Source: Malus domestica (taxonomy: Eukaryota > Streptophyta > Magnoliopsida > Rosales > Rosaceae). Taken from it: a stretch of DNA of 64,000 bases. How positions within the stretch are numbered: position 1 is the first letter of the stretch; the number at the start of each line of letters is the position of its first letter. A program made the position numbers and the translations under genes. The notes beneath the pieces were generated by a model. It worked only from the letters and a program-made list of their open reading frames with translations, had not been told where the DNA came from and did no database searches. Positions 46,339 to 58,771 of this stretch are shown here, in pieces. The stretch spans positions 30,967,001-31,031,000 of the forward strand of contig NC_091671.1 in assembly GCF_042453785.1 (NCBI RefSeq), in the 5' to 3' direction.

Positions 46339-49300
46339 TTACTCAGAAGAGACTCTACTCATTACATTTCCACCAGAAAGCAAACTGAATAATGGGTCTT
46401 CCTTGGTACTGCTACTGATGTCATTTTCTTTAGAATGGATTTCAGTTGTATTCGCCGTCAAGTATAAGGGATGTTTCACTTGTATAAACGCCACTTTAAC
46501 AGGTCCAGACTGCAGTTTTGATGCATCGGAACTTTGAGACAAGCTTGTGCCTGTTAGCAAGCTGCCTTCTTCGGAAAAGTTCTCGCTCGGATTCTCTCCA
46601 ATGTCTGGACCATCTTCGCAATGCTCAACCAGTTGACTGTTATCACCGTCGTTGGACAGGCCTGACATCAAATCGATCTTATCCTCCTTGACCTCGATTG
46701 GAACTTTTTCAGCACTGTGGTTTGCATCTGCCGTTTCGGGAATAGTTTCATCATCTGGCACAAACCAAAAGTTTAACAGGAATCAAGTAAATTATAATTC
46801 CATTACATTAAACTACATGAAACCAAAGTTTAAACAAAGAACAAAGTTTTTCACGATGAAAAAACAAAACTTAGACAAAGCTACTATGCACTATTTTTAT
46901 CTTTGGTTATAAACCAAGTAGATAACCGTAAACCTCTGTTTAACCAAGTTCTTTAGGACTTCATGTAGACTTTTCAAACACTTAAACGAAACCTGAATGA
47001 ACCTTTAGGAGAAAATTAGTCACTCGTACGACTAAAATTACATCATACTGGAAGATGTGTTTGGAAACATATGATGTATTCCTATCGCTCAAAGATGGAT
47101 GCATAAGCACAATTAATTATGTTTTTGTGCAGAAACATAGAAGTCCAAAAGGTATTTTTCATATTTTATGAGAACACAGATTTTATTGATACGATACAAC
47201 TAAAGATACAAGCATGTTGGACAAACCATCCTTTCAAATGTGCAGAACCTCTAACCTACCAGTGGCTAAAGACATCGTAAAAGCCTAAGAATAACTCAAA
47301 AACAACATATACACATGAAAGATAGAAATGGAAAAAACTTGATAATCTTTGCTTCCCATCAGTATGTATAAGGAAGAATAGTATATCCTGAAAATGAGAG
47401 AAAGTCGAAGCCCCCAATGCCTTCACTGTATAAAAATGCTCATGTCGATGACAGAAAATAATTAGCCAAGCTACTGAGTGTCTTTATCCATGTGGCATAG
47501 ACAGTATCATACAGCAACAAGCATATAAAGCAGCAAAATCAATCATGTCACATTAGAACAACTAACATTGCAAATGGAGGAAATTAAGATAAGCAAATGG
47601 AGGCACAACGTACAGTATGCTGCTCTCCATTGCTGGAATTAATCCAGCGACAGCTGACCAGGAAACTCTCTGGTCCCCAGGGACCAGGTGAACAGAACTG
47701 TTCAAGAGAGATAAAGAAATAAAATATCCATGAGTATCCTCACCTCCAAGGATAGACTCGGTGCTTTTATACAGCACAGATGATTCCCCTAAACAAAGAT
47801 CTCCATCATGAGTTGCAATCTCAGTCTTATGTGTCCTCTCAATCAATTCAAACTTATCTGATTTCCACACACACTCAAGAATGATAATTTCCTCATTTGA
47901 AGGGTAAAACTCCCTAAACACCTGCATCAATCTTGCATAAAGAGAACGGTAAAAAAAACATAGATCTAAAAATAATTTGATACCAGAATAATTTTCCAAA
48001 TAAAAGAAGGGGTCACCTCAAGTCCTCCTTGAATTATCTTGACGGATTGCTGTGTTTGGGAGAGAGAAGAAACCATGTTGAATACTGAAACAGCATCGAG
48101 TAGAATCTGTAGAAAATAGAGGAAAAGAAAAGTTCAGCAAATCAGTCCAACTCCAAGAGATGAACTTAAAGCATGACATGTCCTTTTTTCTTTTTTTGTC
48201 GGAAAAAAACTTGAATCTTGAAATGTCCAAACTTAGTGATACCACATTCTATCATAAACATTATTACTTCTTTGGATACCTCAATCCCATGTTTAATCAC
48301 TACCAAATGCTGCTGCAGCATGTACATTTTCCCTTCATCATGATACCACAAACTACCCACTTGGCTATATGACATGTTTAACTAAAGGATAATGTTTTGT
48401 TGGATAACTCAGTTCCATGTTCCTACACCTCCAGGTTTGTGGGAATTTATGAATGGGTTCAGAACGTGAACCATCTATACGATAAGAACATGAGCATATT
48501 TGCCATAAACTACAGACAGTTAATAAATAATCTGTACAATTCAAATGAAAGAATTATGGGAAAAAAGCTTGGAGTTACTTCTTACTTGTTGAACCAAAAC
48601 TCGAAGTCGTGCAAGCAGAGCTAACACAGTCAGAGAAAATCCCATGAAGAACGATCGAGCAAGCAACGTAGATATCTCACTGTACAATAGTCAAGATCAA
48701 CAAATTCACAAGATGCATATGCAATTTATGTTTGGTGATCCAAGGACTGGACTACTGGATACAGAATGGCAATCAGTTTGCAAAATAATAGTTTAAAAAC
48801 TTAAAATAATCATGCTGCAAAAACAAAGAAAAAAATTGGTCTATGTGAAAAGATAAATCGCAATCTAATACCATGCAAAAATGCTTACAGCTTACTTGGG
48901 AAACTAGTTATTAAGATAATTTGACCAAGACAGCAGTTCTCAGACACTACTATGAGACTCGGATGCATTAGACATATGGTAATGTGATAGTCAATTGGAC
49001 AGCAGTTTTCACATTGGTTCTGATCTTATAAAAGTTACAAGAAAATTCCTATACGTATAACTAGTAGCAAAGGATACATAGCCGCCTTCAACATTGGCTC
49101 AACCATCTGCAACAGAAACAAAACACAGTTAACATGTTAGAATAGAGCACGTATTTCATGCTGGACTATCTAACATGGTCCTCATCACAAGCATAGAATC
49201 GGTTACAGGATCTAAGTATGCACAACCACACACAGAAAGAAATATGAATAGATAGATCACTTTTCTTTCATAAGCACCTAAGGATATGACACCTGGCATT

Positions 49301-50769
49301 CAATTGTATCAGACACTCATGTAACATGATTCACAAGTAAAAATATCTTGAAACATGATTCGGGTATCTTCATAAATCAAAAGTAAACAATGTAATGATG
49401 TAACCTCACGTTTGGACTCTTCTAAGTTAACATGTTGTATACCTCACATCCTTAAATGAAAGTGAAAGGTTTCTCCGCTTATAGCAAACCCTAGCAGTTA
49501 ATTGATTTTGCAAAAATTATACAGAATAAAGCATTATTAACCACTATTATGACGCTTATGGGAGGGAAAATTAACAAATCATTTGATGAAAGCAAGAAAG
49601 CACCTGTGATAAAAGGCGTGCAGCTCCAAGAAGTCGCTCCATAAAATTATGCTTTCCACTTTCACATTTCCTTCTCTTCAAGCTGTGACACAACGATTTG
49701 GCATGTGATTATAATATAAACTATGTAGTCAGGGTAATGAAAGCTTTATGCCTGTTAAACACAGCTGAGATTTCCAATTTAGAAGAGAGAGAAAACTCAT
49801 TTACCTATGATCCTGATTCATAACAAAAGATAAAGTTAATAAACCAAATAAAAACAATATGTTATACATTTTCCTTCCTTTTAACAAAATAATTACAAAT
49901 TTCATAATAAACTTTCTTGGAACTCTAATTAAAGTTCAATTATAAGCTGATGAAACGTCTACTCCGCTCTACCTCCCTCCAAAAAAAAAAAATGCAACAT
50001 ACGCTGATGAAACGTCTACTCCGCTCTACCTCCCTCCAAAAAAAAAATGCAGCATCGGATGATAATTGAAATTCATGTTTTACCTTTCTAGTAAATGCAA
50101 CTTTTGCTTAGGTCTCTTCCCAGTAATACTTTGGAAACAGCAACCCAAAAGTTCCTCCAGTTTAGCTGATTGTAAAAGCCTCAAATCCCTCCTTACCTGA
50201 TATAAACAAAAGTGAGGCAAACTATGTAATCGCATACAAAACAGTAAAGTAAAACACATAATATATGATTAAATTTTAAAACTTCACCCCCATTAAGCTA
50301 GGCAGATTAAAACTTCACCCCCATTAATGCATACCGAAACTTTTCTTGTTCTTCCATAAATTTTCCAGGCAATCAAACAAAAAAGTAAGAAGCTTACAAC
50401 ACAAAAACAGCTAATTTCAAAATTTAAAACCGACTTTAAGACGTTGTGCAACAAAAACCCACCATTCAATTCATCAAATCATGCTTGACACAAGTTTTTT
50501 TTATTTTTTTATTTTTTATTTTTTATTTTTTTAACCTAATTTTCCTTCTCTTTCATGAATTTTCTGAGGAACCAAACAAATGGGTAAAAGCATTATGATC
50601 ATAAAAAGGTGGGGAATTCGAAAACCTTCATAAGGTACTGGAAATAGGACCCGCGCCTGTGCTGGTTCTTGTTCTTGTACACCATTCTTTCTAGGATGGC
50701 CGTCTCTGCTTGAAGCTGACCAAGCAAAGATACTAACTTCTCCTCCAGAGCTTCTGCTTCCGCATCCAT
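46339..50769 (-). CDS. NEPRO-like nucleolar protein (DUF4477 type)
   Basis: Plant relative of nucleolus and neural progenitor protein (NEPRO, C3orf17), linked in animals to nucleolar RNA processing. Coding exons on the minus strand: 50769-50626, 50196-50084, 49682-49604, 49106-49078, 48679-48586, 48106-48017, 47921-47744 and 46754-46339. All phases agree and give about 380 residues. The N-terminus MDAEAEALEEKLVSLLGQL is coiled-coil-like; then MVYKNKNQHRRGSYFQYLMK, VRRDLRLLQSAKLEELLG, a basic stretch KRPKQKLHLLE, ARSFFMGFSLTVLALLARLR and VFREFYPSNEEIIILECVW. The last third is acidic and Ser-rich, poorly conserved. An upstream in-frame ATG (50790) would add seven residues. A leader exon is likely upstream, since CTGCAG at about 50778 looks like an acceptor. 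The gene is split among TE-poor introns. Confidence 0.82.
49946..50058. repeat. 57-bp tandem duplication in a NEPRO-like intron
   Basis: GCTGATGAAACGTCTACTCC followed by CTCTACCTCCCTCC and an A-run occurs twice in a row with a period of 57 bases. The copies are almost identical, so the duplication is young. Confidence 0.9.
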
Positions 50770-51108
50770 TGAGTCACTGCAGATTATCATTGTTGAAGAA
50801 ATTATGATTGAAAATATGTATCATACAGGCATTTAAGCAAACAGTTTGTGTGCAATGGGATCTGAATTTTTGTAGAGTGATTCTACACGGATTTGACCTA
50901 AATCTATGGAGACCCAATTTCTCTGAATACCTTTAAAGGGAGCTCAGGCCGCCGTACACGGTGAAGGAGATAGAGAGAGGGGTGGGGGAGGAGTCGGCGG
51001 GAGAAGATGGTTGCAGCGGCAACTTCTTCTTCTTCTTATTGTTATTTTATTTTTTTGAAAACTTTTTGAGTTTTTGTTTTGTGATTTTTATTTAAATTTC
51101 TCTTAAAT

Positions 51109-51184
51109 AGCCCATTGTTTAGTGGGCTTAAATATGTCTCGGATGGGATATTGGGCTCAGACCTATGTCCAACTCTTTGGCCCA
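51109..51184 (-). promoter_or_regulatory. Cluster of four site II (TGGGCY) motifs
   Basis: AGCCCA at 51109-51114, TGGGCT at 51123-51128 and 51152-51157, and GGCCCA at 51179-51184, within 76 bases, about 340-415 bases upstream of the NEPRO-like ATG. Such clusters bind TCP factors and are typical of plant ribosomal-protein and nucleolar genes, which suits the product. The direct regulatory role is inferred. Confidence 0.5.
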
Positions 51185-51629
51185 ACATCAAACATGGGTT
51201 CGAAGACGAGCTTCTTCATTCTCTGGCCTTTTGCATAATACGCTTCACATCTTCAAAACACTTTGTAGCTGATTCATGAAACATTACTTTTATTATGGAA
51301 ATCGTGCATATTATAAATTATTATGTAGAATATCAATAAAATATGAGATCGATTAGTCATCAAACTGTATTTAAATTGATAGTTGGATTGATAAAAATAT
51401 TATGAACTATCTCTCTATTTGTTCTTTATTTGTTATAATTGATTAACTAAACAATCTTAATTTTAATTATTTTTGCATAAATAAAATTTACAAAATTAAA
51501 TTATAATATAAAAAGTCCGACCATACACGCGAAATTATGTGAATCAGTCATTTTGAGGAAAAATTCATTCATAATTCGTGTAGCCAAGCATTGTTGATTT
51601 TTGACGTGGTTTCTCCATTTTGGCAAGCT
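51185..51629. other. AT-rich spacer left of the LINE
   Basis: Nothing recognisable was found. Confidence 0.4.
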
Positions 51630-53004
51630 CATTTTTCTTCTTTGATGAGGAGTATGAGGCAATATTGGCTATCCATATTGGTGACCCCACATTCCGCGAT
51701 AGGTTAATTTGGCCCCCTTGATAAGCCGGGCAAATATTTTGTTAAATCGGGCTACCATTGGATGCATTCTAGAATGTTACCTCGGATAAATTACAGATCA
51801 TCTTCGTCTTATACCACTACGGTGGAACTCTGGAAATTGGTGTGGCAACTTCAAACCCTTCCGAAGCTCAGGAATTTTATGTGGAAAATGTTGCACAATG
51901 CTATAGCTACCATGGCGGCCCTCTATCAGAGGCATTCGCCCTCCTCACCTCTTTGCCCTCTTTGTCATTCCCAGGAGGAAACGGTTGAGCACCTTTTTCT
52001 CCTTTGTTCGTGGGCGGAAACTATTTGGTTTGGTGGTATATTAAACTATAAAGCTAATCGAGCTGAGATTACTACTTGGGCAAATTGGTTCTTGGCAATC
52101 ACCAGGGTGGGTGCACATTTGAAAAATGATAGAGATCGACTACTAACTTGGGTTGTGTTTTCTTGTTGACATATTTAGAAGGAGAGGTGTGGCTTTGTCT
52201 TCCAACAAACGCAAATCATTCATTCGCAGGTGATGGCTGCAATTTCAGCAAATGTTCAAGCTTTTCGCGAGGCTTTGAGCAAGTCCTCGGATATCTTGGT
52301 ACATGGCAGTGTGGTGCAGAGCCGGCCTCCCCAGCATAGGCAGGCACGGTGGTAGCAACCATGTTCTCCATATGTTAAAATTAATGTTGATGCCAATTGG
52401 GTTGATACTTTGCATGAGGGGTTCATTGGGGTGGTGGTGAGGAACTCTATGTGTACTTTTATTACTTCTCAGAGGTTCCATTTTCAGGCCCCTTGTGTTC
52501 AGGCTGCTTCGTGGTTATGAGTTGGGTCACTCTTTGGGTCTCACTAGTGTGGTTATTGAATTTGATTCCTTGCAGTCTATTTCGTGTTTACAGGGTAGCA
52601 TAAAAAATGGCAGGTGGGAGGCGTTTCCAATCTTATCCAAGTGCAGGCAAGTTGGTAATTCCTTACATGACTGTCGCTGGTCTTGGATTCCAAGATCAGC
52701 CAATATGTCAGCCGATAGGTTGGCGTCCTAATGCTATGTGGAGATGTGTGACTTTATTTGGGTTGACCAACCCCCATCTTCACTTGTTCATGTACTTAAT
52801 AAAGATGGACTACCTTGCCCACATTAGTTTTATTCGGTTGTGCAAGGGGTGACGCTCCTACTTCCTAGTAGTGTCGAGTTTTCTTCCCCTTGCACTTCCG
52901 GCTTTGTTTTTTGGTTGTTTGCCTCGTTGTGGCTTTTGGTATATGCTTTGGCATCTTTGCCCTGGTTATGAATTCCAGTTTACCAAAAAAAAAAAAAAAA
53001 AAAA
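51630..53004 (+). mobile_element. 5'-truncated LINE (L1-type) with poly(A) tail
   Basis: Only the C-terminal part of the second LINE protein remains. A zinc-binding segment (PLCPLCHSQEETVEHLFLLC, frame 51762-52169) and an RNase H-like part (VKINVDANWVDT about 52375; WIPRSANMSADRLAS ending 52731) lie in different frames with stops, so it is dead. It ends in an A-run at about 52984-53004, as L1 copies do. The 5' limit near 51630 is where homology fades. This is the usual truncated end product of target-primed reverse transcription. Confidence 0.8.
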
Positions 53005-53349
53005 ACCACTTCCTCTTCTACCATCACAAGTGAATGATATGAATTTTTTTATCATTTTTTCTCTATTCTCGTAGTTTCCAAAATCACAAGTAAAAGAGAA
53101 GCTACTAAATGAAGGAAGTTGAGGTTTTACCATAAATCTAATACGTAATATAAAAAGAAGTTCAATTACTTATAACATGTAAGGTCCCTCACTTTTTCAC
53201 TATGAGATTTATACTCTCAACAATACCCCTTCAAGTGCGGCAAATTTTCAAGCATAATACATTAATATGAGCATGTGGTTGTTGAACTTCAAACATAAGT
53301 CAACCTGTTCTAATATTGAGAAAGAAATTGAAGTTTCACAATAAAGATT

Positions 53350-53504
53350 AGGGAACTTTAATGAAAAACTCATGGTACTGTTCATTTTAACGAAAAACCA
53401 CATTTTTACACTAAAAAGTCAATCATGGTACTATTCACTACCCTTTATTTTGTCCTTATCTTTAAAACTCAAAGTTTTCAAGCTCTTTTCATTAGTTTTT
53501 CTTA
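53350..53504. mobile_element. MITE family 1, copy D
   Basis: Starts AGGGAACTTTAATGAAAAAC and ends TTTTCATTAGTTTTTCTTA, with the core ACACTAAAAAGTCAATCATG. Confidence 0.85.
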
Positions 53505-53528
53505 AAAATTAATTAACAATATAGTTAA

Positions 53529-53648
53529 GGGAAATGTTATTGGCACTCCAAAAAACTCATTCTACACTTCTCACAAGTGTATTTTTCTTTCCTAATATAG
53601 AAAATTTGAAGTATAAAATAAGAATTTTGGAATGCTAATAACAATTCC
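53529..53648. mobile_element. MITE family 2, copy 2
   Basis: Starts GGGAAATGTTATTGGCACTCC and ends GGAATGCTAATAACAATTCC. It shares its interior with 42069-42186. Confidence 0.75.
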
Positions 53649-53986
53649 TTATAATTAATACCTTATTTACTTATGAACATATAAATTTATTTTCATTTTC
53701 TCGATATGAAATTCATACGCTCAAAATAAAATTGTTCATGGACTTCTAGATGAGTTTCTCTCATTTTGATCAGTAAGAACTTCCAAATGTTTTTTTCTTT
53801 CTAGAACAAGTGTTGATGTGCAGTATAAACCACTGTTATTTGGGTCCCATGAATGAATAACTCAATTTGAAAATTCAATATAAAGAATAAGCACCCTCCT
53901 TCAAGCTCATCTTCTCGTTCTTTTGTAATGTGTGTCACCACTTGTCTTGACTCGAGCATGGCACTGAAATTCGAGTATATCTAATC

Positions 53987-54199
53987 TAGGACAAAGATTG
54001 TCTGCCCTTCTTATTTTTGTGCCCTCCCGTGCCTTTTTGTTTTGTGTGGTCACGATTAAGCCACGTCAACATTTTATATTACTATTTATTTTTGTCTTAT
54101 TATCTCTATAAAAAAATAATATAAAATGTTAACATGACTTAATCATGACCATACAAAATAGGAGGGCACGGGAATAAGGAGGGCAGACAATCCTTGTCC
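53987..54199. mobile_element. Palindromic MITE with 8-bp target duplication
   Basis: Nearly the whole element folds on itself: left TAGGACAAAGATTGTCTGCC, right ending GGCAGACAATCCTTGTCC, and the arms continue through GTGCCCTCCCGTGCC / GGCACGGG and ACATTTTATATTA / TAATATAAAATGT. It is flanked by ATCTAATC on both sides (53979-53986 and 54200-54207), an 8-bp duplication that suggests hAT. Confidence 0.85.
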
Positions 54200-55598
54200 A
54201 TCTAATCGACATTCCTTTCTAGTTTTGCTTTTTCCCCTTTTGACTGTTTGGTGTTAGATCTTATCTTATCATAGATTTTGTTCTTTTGTTAAATCTAACT
54301 CATATCCAGTTAGTTGTTTTGAATCTGATGTTGTATTGTTAACCACCATTTTGCAAAATGATTTTATTGTAGAAATTCATATCTTTTCTTCGAGGATCAT
54401 TTTAGTCTAATCAATATTATTATGATTTATATAGCAACTGAAATATCACGATTTATAATTTCACAACATAATATATTACATAATAACTTGGTCATCATTT
54501 ATAATTCGAAGTTTTATTGACATTTCACAATTTGTTATTACACCTCTTTAAAATTTGGGAGTATTAAATAATTTATATGACCTAATATGAATAACAATTG
54601 AAGACATAAAGTTTTTAAAACAATTTTGTTTTCTTTGTACACCCCCTTGCCCAACATAAGATAAACTTGCATCCAAAAAACCATTTTCTTCAAGCTCTCA
54701 GGTTTATTGTCACCATCTTAGTAGAACGAAGTAAACTTAACCGTAAAGACACAAATTATGAAATATGTTGTTTAAAAAAGTTTATAGTTAGTAAATGGAA
54801 CATAAAATCAGTTGTTCAGAGTCTCTACACGAGGTATGGTTTCATTTTTTTTTCGTTGTGCATTAGTTTTAACGATGTTCATACTATTGGTCGTAGAGTA
54901 TGACTGTGATGATGTTTTAATTCTATTCCATGAGTAGTTCAAAATTATCACTTTTAGAAGAAAAAAGATTTATCTATTAATAATCAGTATTCTCTATATT
55001 TTTTAATTGTAGTTTGGTAGGACCAATTATATACACTCCACCCTAACTCCAAGAGCCATGACCATGACTTGGCACGATCGAAGACAAACATCAAATATAT
55101 TGGTTTGGTGAGAAATTAGAATAATAAAATTGGTAAGTGGTTATAGTCGTATTAGCTGCACAATTAGAATATTAGCTGCATTATATAGACGTACGAAACC
55201 ATTTGACCTAATTTATAACCCAACCCTATAGGCTATAGGTACTTCCCAACCAAATGAATATTGCTGATTAAACTATACAATTTAATTAACAAATCAAATG
55301 ACGGTAAGATGGTCATTAACATATGCTTGGATTATTGGACTAATTAACCCTAAAAAATGTAAAATAGTTATACTTTTTCTCAACCATATTCATAGGTGAA
55401 CTAAACTACAGAAACTGCTACTAATATTGCATAAAATTAGCTGCAGAAAAACTTGAAAGTTGTACCAGATCTCTACTTTTGAGAGGCAAAGCATGGAAAG
55501 TATCAAATGTTGCACTTTCAGATAGTCCAAGCTGTTATCGATCATCAAAACCTAGCTAGCTTCGAACAATTTGCATGAGCATTGGGGTATTTTCTTTT

Positions 55599-55773
55599 GA
55601 CAAATGCTAAGGGACTATTAATAGTGGGACTCTTCATGTACTATCATCTCACTGTTTAGTGTCAATTATCGTACCAACATTGTATAACATTGTGAAAAAA
55701 AAAAAGATGACGTCAAAGAGTGGGACTCTTTATAAAAAGTTCCACTTTTGAGAGCGTCCCCTAAGCATTTATC
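55599..55773. mobile_element. MITE with GACAAATGCTAAGGGA ends
   Basis: Left GACAAATGCTAAGGGA; right, read inward, GATAAATGCTTAGGGGA. Interior GGGACTCTTTATAAAAAGTTCC and GTGGGACTCTT are also partly inverted. Confidence 0.6.
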
Positions 55774-56624
55774 TTTTCTTTTATATCTAATTATTTTATT
55801 CTTGTTGGTTAGTGATGAGAAGTTTGTGTTTGGTATCAAATTACTAATATATATTATATGTTGTAATTGCCAACACCCCAAACCCTAAACGATGAAGCAC
55901 ATAGAATTCCATAATATTGTTTCCGATGGAGAAATGTCTAATATCATAAAATAAAATAAATTCTATTCAGCAACCATGCATTATATAGAATTATAGACAT
56001 GTGTATAACGTACTTATAATTTGTAGCAATTCCACTAATGCATTTCAAATTTAAGAATAATTTGATTACTTAACTCATGTTTTTAATTTATTGTTATTTT
56101 TTTTTCTACCATAGGCTCATGAGTTTAATGTTATTTGTTCTTTTTTTCCGGTCAACAGCTCTTATATCCTCATATACCCAACCTTTTACTTGATTGTACA
56201 AAAATATATTTACACAGGTAAAACTGTGTAGGGCTTGCGTTAAGTCACACAACCAGTCAACACATTTAAATTGATATCAAACTCGTAATTTATTGAAGTT
56301 GAACCTAACTGACTTATAACTCCAAACAAGGATAAAACTGTGATGAACTTTTCTTAATTTACAATCAAGTTTTGAAGTTTAATAATAATTTGATGAATAT
56401 ACCAAGTGGTTGATTGCCTTGGTAGTGATAAAAAGGGCACTAATACCTTATATTGTAATAGAATTATAGTGGATTTCATGCAATTTTCCATCAATATATT
56501 TACTTTTAGGATCCATACCTTCATGTTTGTAACCTGACATTAACATTATTAATATAGTGTGTGAATTACTAAAAAGTGAAAGGTTACACAATAATTATCA
56601 ACTTTTACAGTCCAATAATAATAA

Positions 56625-56780
56625 AGGAAAACTAATGAAAAAGGCTTGAAAACTTTGAGTTTTAATGATAAGGACAAAATAAAGGGTAAAGTAAATAGTA
56701 CCAGGATTGACTTTTTAGTGTAAAAATGTGGTTTTTCATTAAAGTGAACAGTACCAGGTGTTTTTTGTTAAAGTTCCCTA
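56625..56780. mobile_element. MITE family 1, copy E
   Basis: Starts AGGAAAACTAATGAAAAAGG and ends TTTGTTAAAGTTCCCT, almost the reverse complement of copies A and D. ATAATAATA on both sides may be a target duplication. Confidence 0.85.
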
Positions 56781-57674
56781 ATAATAATAAGGTTATAATT
56801 AATAACACATTATGATATTGTTATTACTAGAATAAAATTGGTGTTTACATTGTGGATGTCCTATTACACTATCAATGTAGAATATTATATGTGAACCTGA
56901 TTACATTACAAAAGTATCGTTCAAAGTAAAAAGTATCGAGGTATCTTTTTTTTGTTAAAAATACTGTAGACTAAACCCATAAAAAATAGTACATTCGCCG
57001 AAAGGGTAAAGAAGAATTCATTGAGACAAAAAAAAAAAAAAAATGAAGAAAGTATTTCTTTTTAATTACTTTCTCTAAATTCTGAAATTAATGGTGAAAA
57101 AACATGAAGAAGCAAAGGGTTGGGGGCTGAGGTGGGGTTTTGAGTCATTGTGATGGGGTTCAAAGTTTTCTCCTTTATTCGGAAAAGTCTGAAATTCCCT
57201 TGATCTAGATCCACCAACCAAACCAACACAGATGTCTATTTCTTTTTGTTTATGTCAGGAAGGAATCATGCCATCTAAGCTATGATCTATCATTTTGCTA
57301 ATTAATTAGTTTTAAGGAGGAAAGTGTTACTGTACAATACCATTTATCAATGTGGCTAAAACTATGTGCTAACTGTGATCATAATATAATCGAACTGATA
57401 AGCTCATGCGTAGGATGAATGCTCTTAATTAATTAAATTATACGTTCTTTTAATAAAAACAATTAGTTGGTAAGGACGACTTACAGTTTGAAATCGAGTT
57501 TAAGATGATTAAAAGGGATCAAATTTTGATTTCAAGTACATATACATATAAATGATTATCAATCGTTGATGTACGTACATGTATTACTAATTAAGTTTCA
57601 CAAACATCGATTAACAATTTGTAGTGGCACGTCGGACTAAAAACAAACACATGCAATACTTTTAAATAAAATAG

Positions 57675-57819
57675 TGGTGTGATATCCACGCACTTTTTTA
57701 CTTCTCACACACCATTCTAATTTTAGGCCTTGGATTAGATGAATTAAAGAAAATCAAATGACTGAAATTAACAAGAGGTGTGTGAGAAGTAAAAAAGAAT
57801 ATATGGATAGCACATCCCA
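57675..57819. mobile_element. Palindromic MITE
   Basis: Left arm TGGTGTGATATCCACGCACT..ACTTCTCACACACC; right arm GGTGTGTGAGAAGTAAAAA..GGATAGCACATCCCA. Each arm is about 40 bases. Confidence 0.65.
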
Positions 57820-58771
57820 TAAAATATGGAAACGGCTTGCCAAATGTTTGCACTCCATTTTCAATTTCTCATTTTGTTTTTTCTTTTATGGAAGAAGGGG
57901 AAATTTTGGACTTCCCAACCAGCACGTGAAATTGCATCAAATACTTATTTAGGAAAACTGTTTGACCCCTCTTTACATATACAAAGTCATTCTTTTTTAT
58001 GTAAAAGCGTGTAACAGTTTATTGTATAAACGTTATAATTAAAATTCGTTACTCTTTATTATTATTTAAAAGTTAGTTTTAGAACTTATATTTGATTTGA
58101 AAGTAATTTAGTCATTTATATAAATCAAATAAATTGATTGTTTATCATAAAAATGTTATTTGTAACCATAAATGTCAATTTATTCCAACACATATGAATG
58201 ATTAGACAATTTTCAAATCGAATAAGGGTTTCAATTACAACGTTTTAACAATGAAATAGTATAATGTCACCGGAGCCAAGTATTGTCGATAAATATTAAA
58301 AGGTCGCATTCTTCTTTTTCTTATCCAAACCACCTTACATATAAGCTTACTTGTGCTCTGTGCATATCCACAAAATTTTATTCCTTTTATAAAAAGTTTA
58401 ATTTAATTTATCATCCCCCCCACACACCACTTTGTCCTTTCCCACCGAAATGACCATAACACCCATCGCAACCACACACAATATTTTACACCCTAGACGC
58501 ATGTTTTTACCAAAACACCCTTACGTGCGAAGTATTCAAGAAGCCGGCATTTTGGACTGTATTGGCAAATCCACAATAAAATACCGGTCAACCGTCCATC
58601 ACCCCCCTCCGCAGGCTGCTACTCAGTCTCCTTCCGACCTTCCTACCATTTACAGTTGTTTGTTAAAAAGATCATCACGTTTTATGCTTCCTACCAAATT
58701 ACCAAACACAGAAAATCATGACAAATTCCAAATTCAATGTTCACAACTACTCGTGAAGATTACTACAAAAG

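Larger units (their letters stand above)
53005..58771. other. Large AT-rich intergenic region with several MITEs
   Basis: Apart from the short elements listed separately, no gene is supported. The ATs, A-runs and short frames (for example 54667-54903 and 58432-58788) do not match families. The last 300 bases should contain the promoter of the SGP1-like gene; a TATA-like TTTTATAAAAAG lies at about 58386. Confidence 0.4.
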
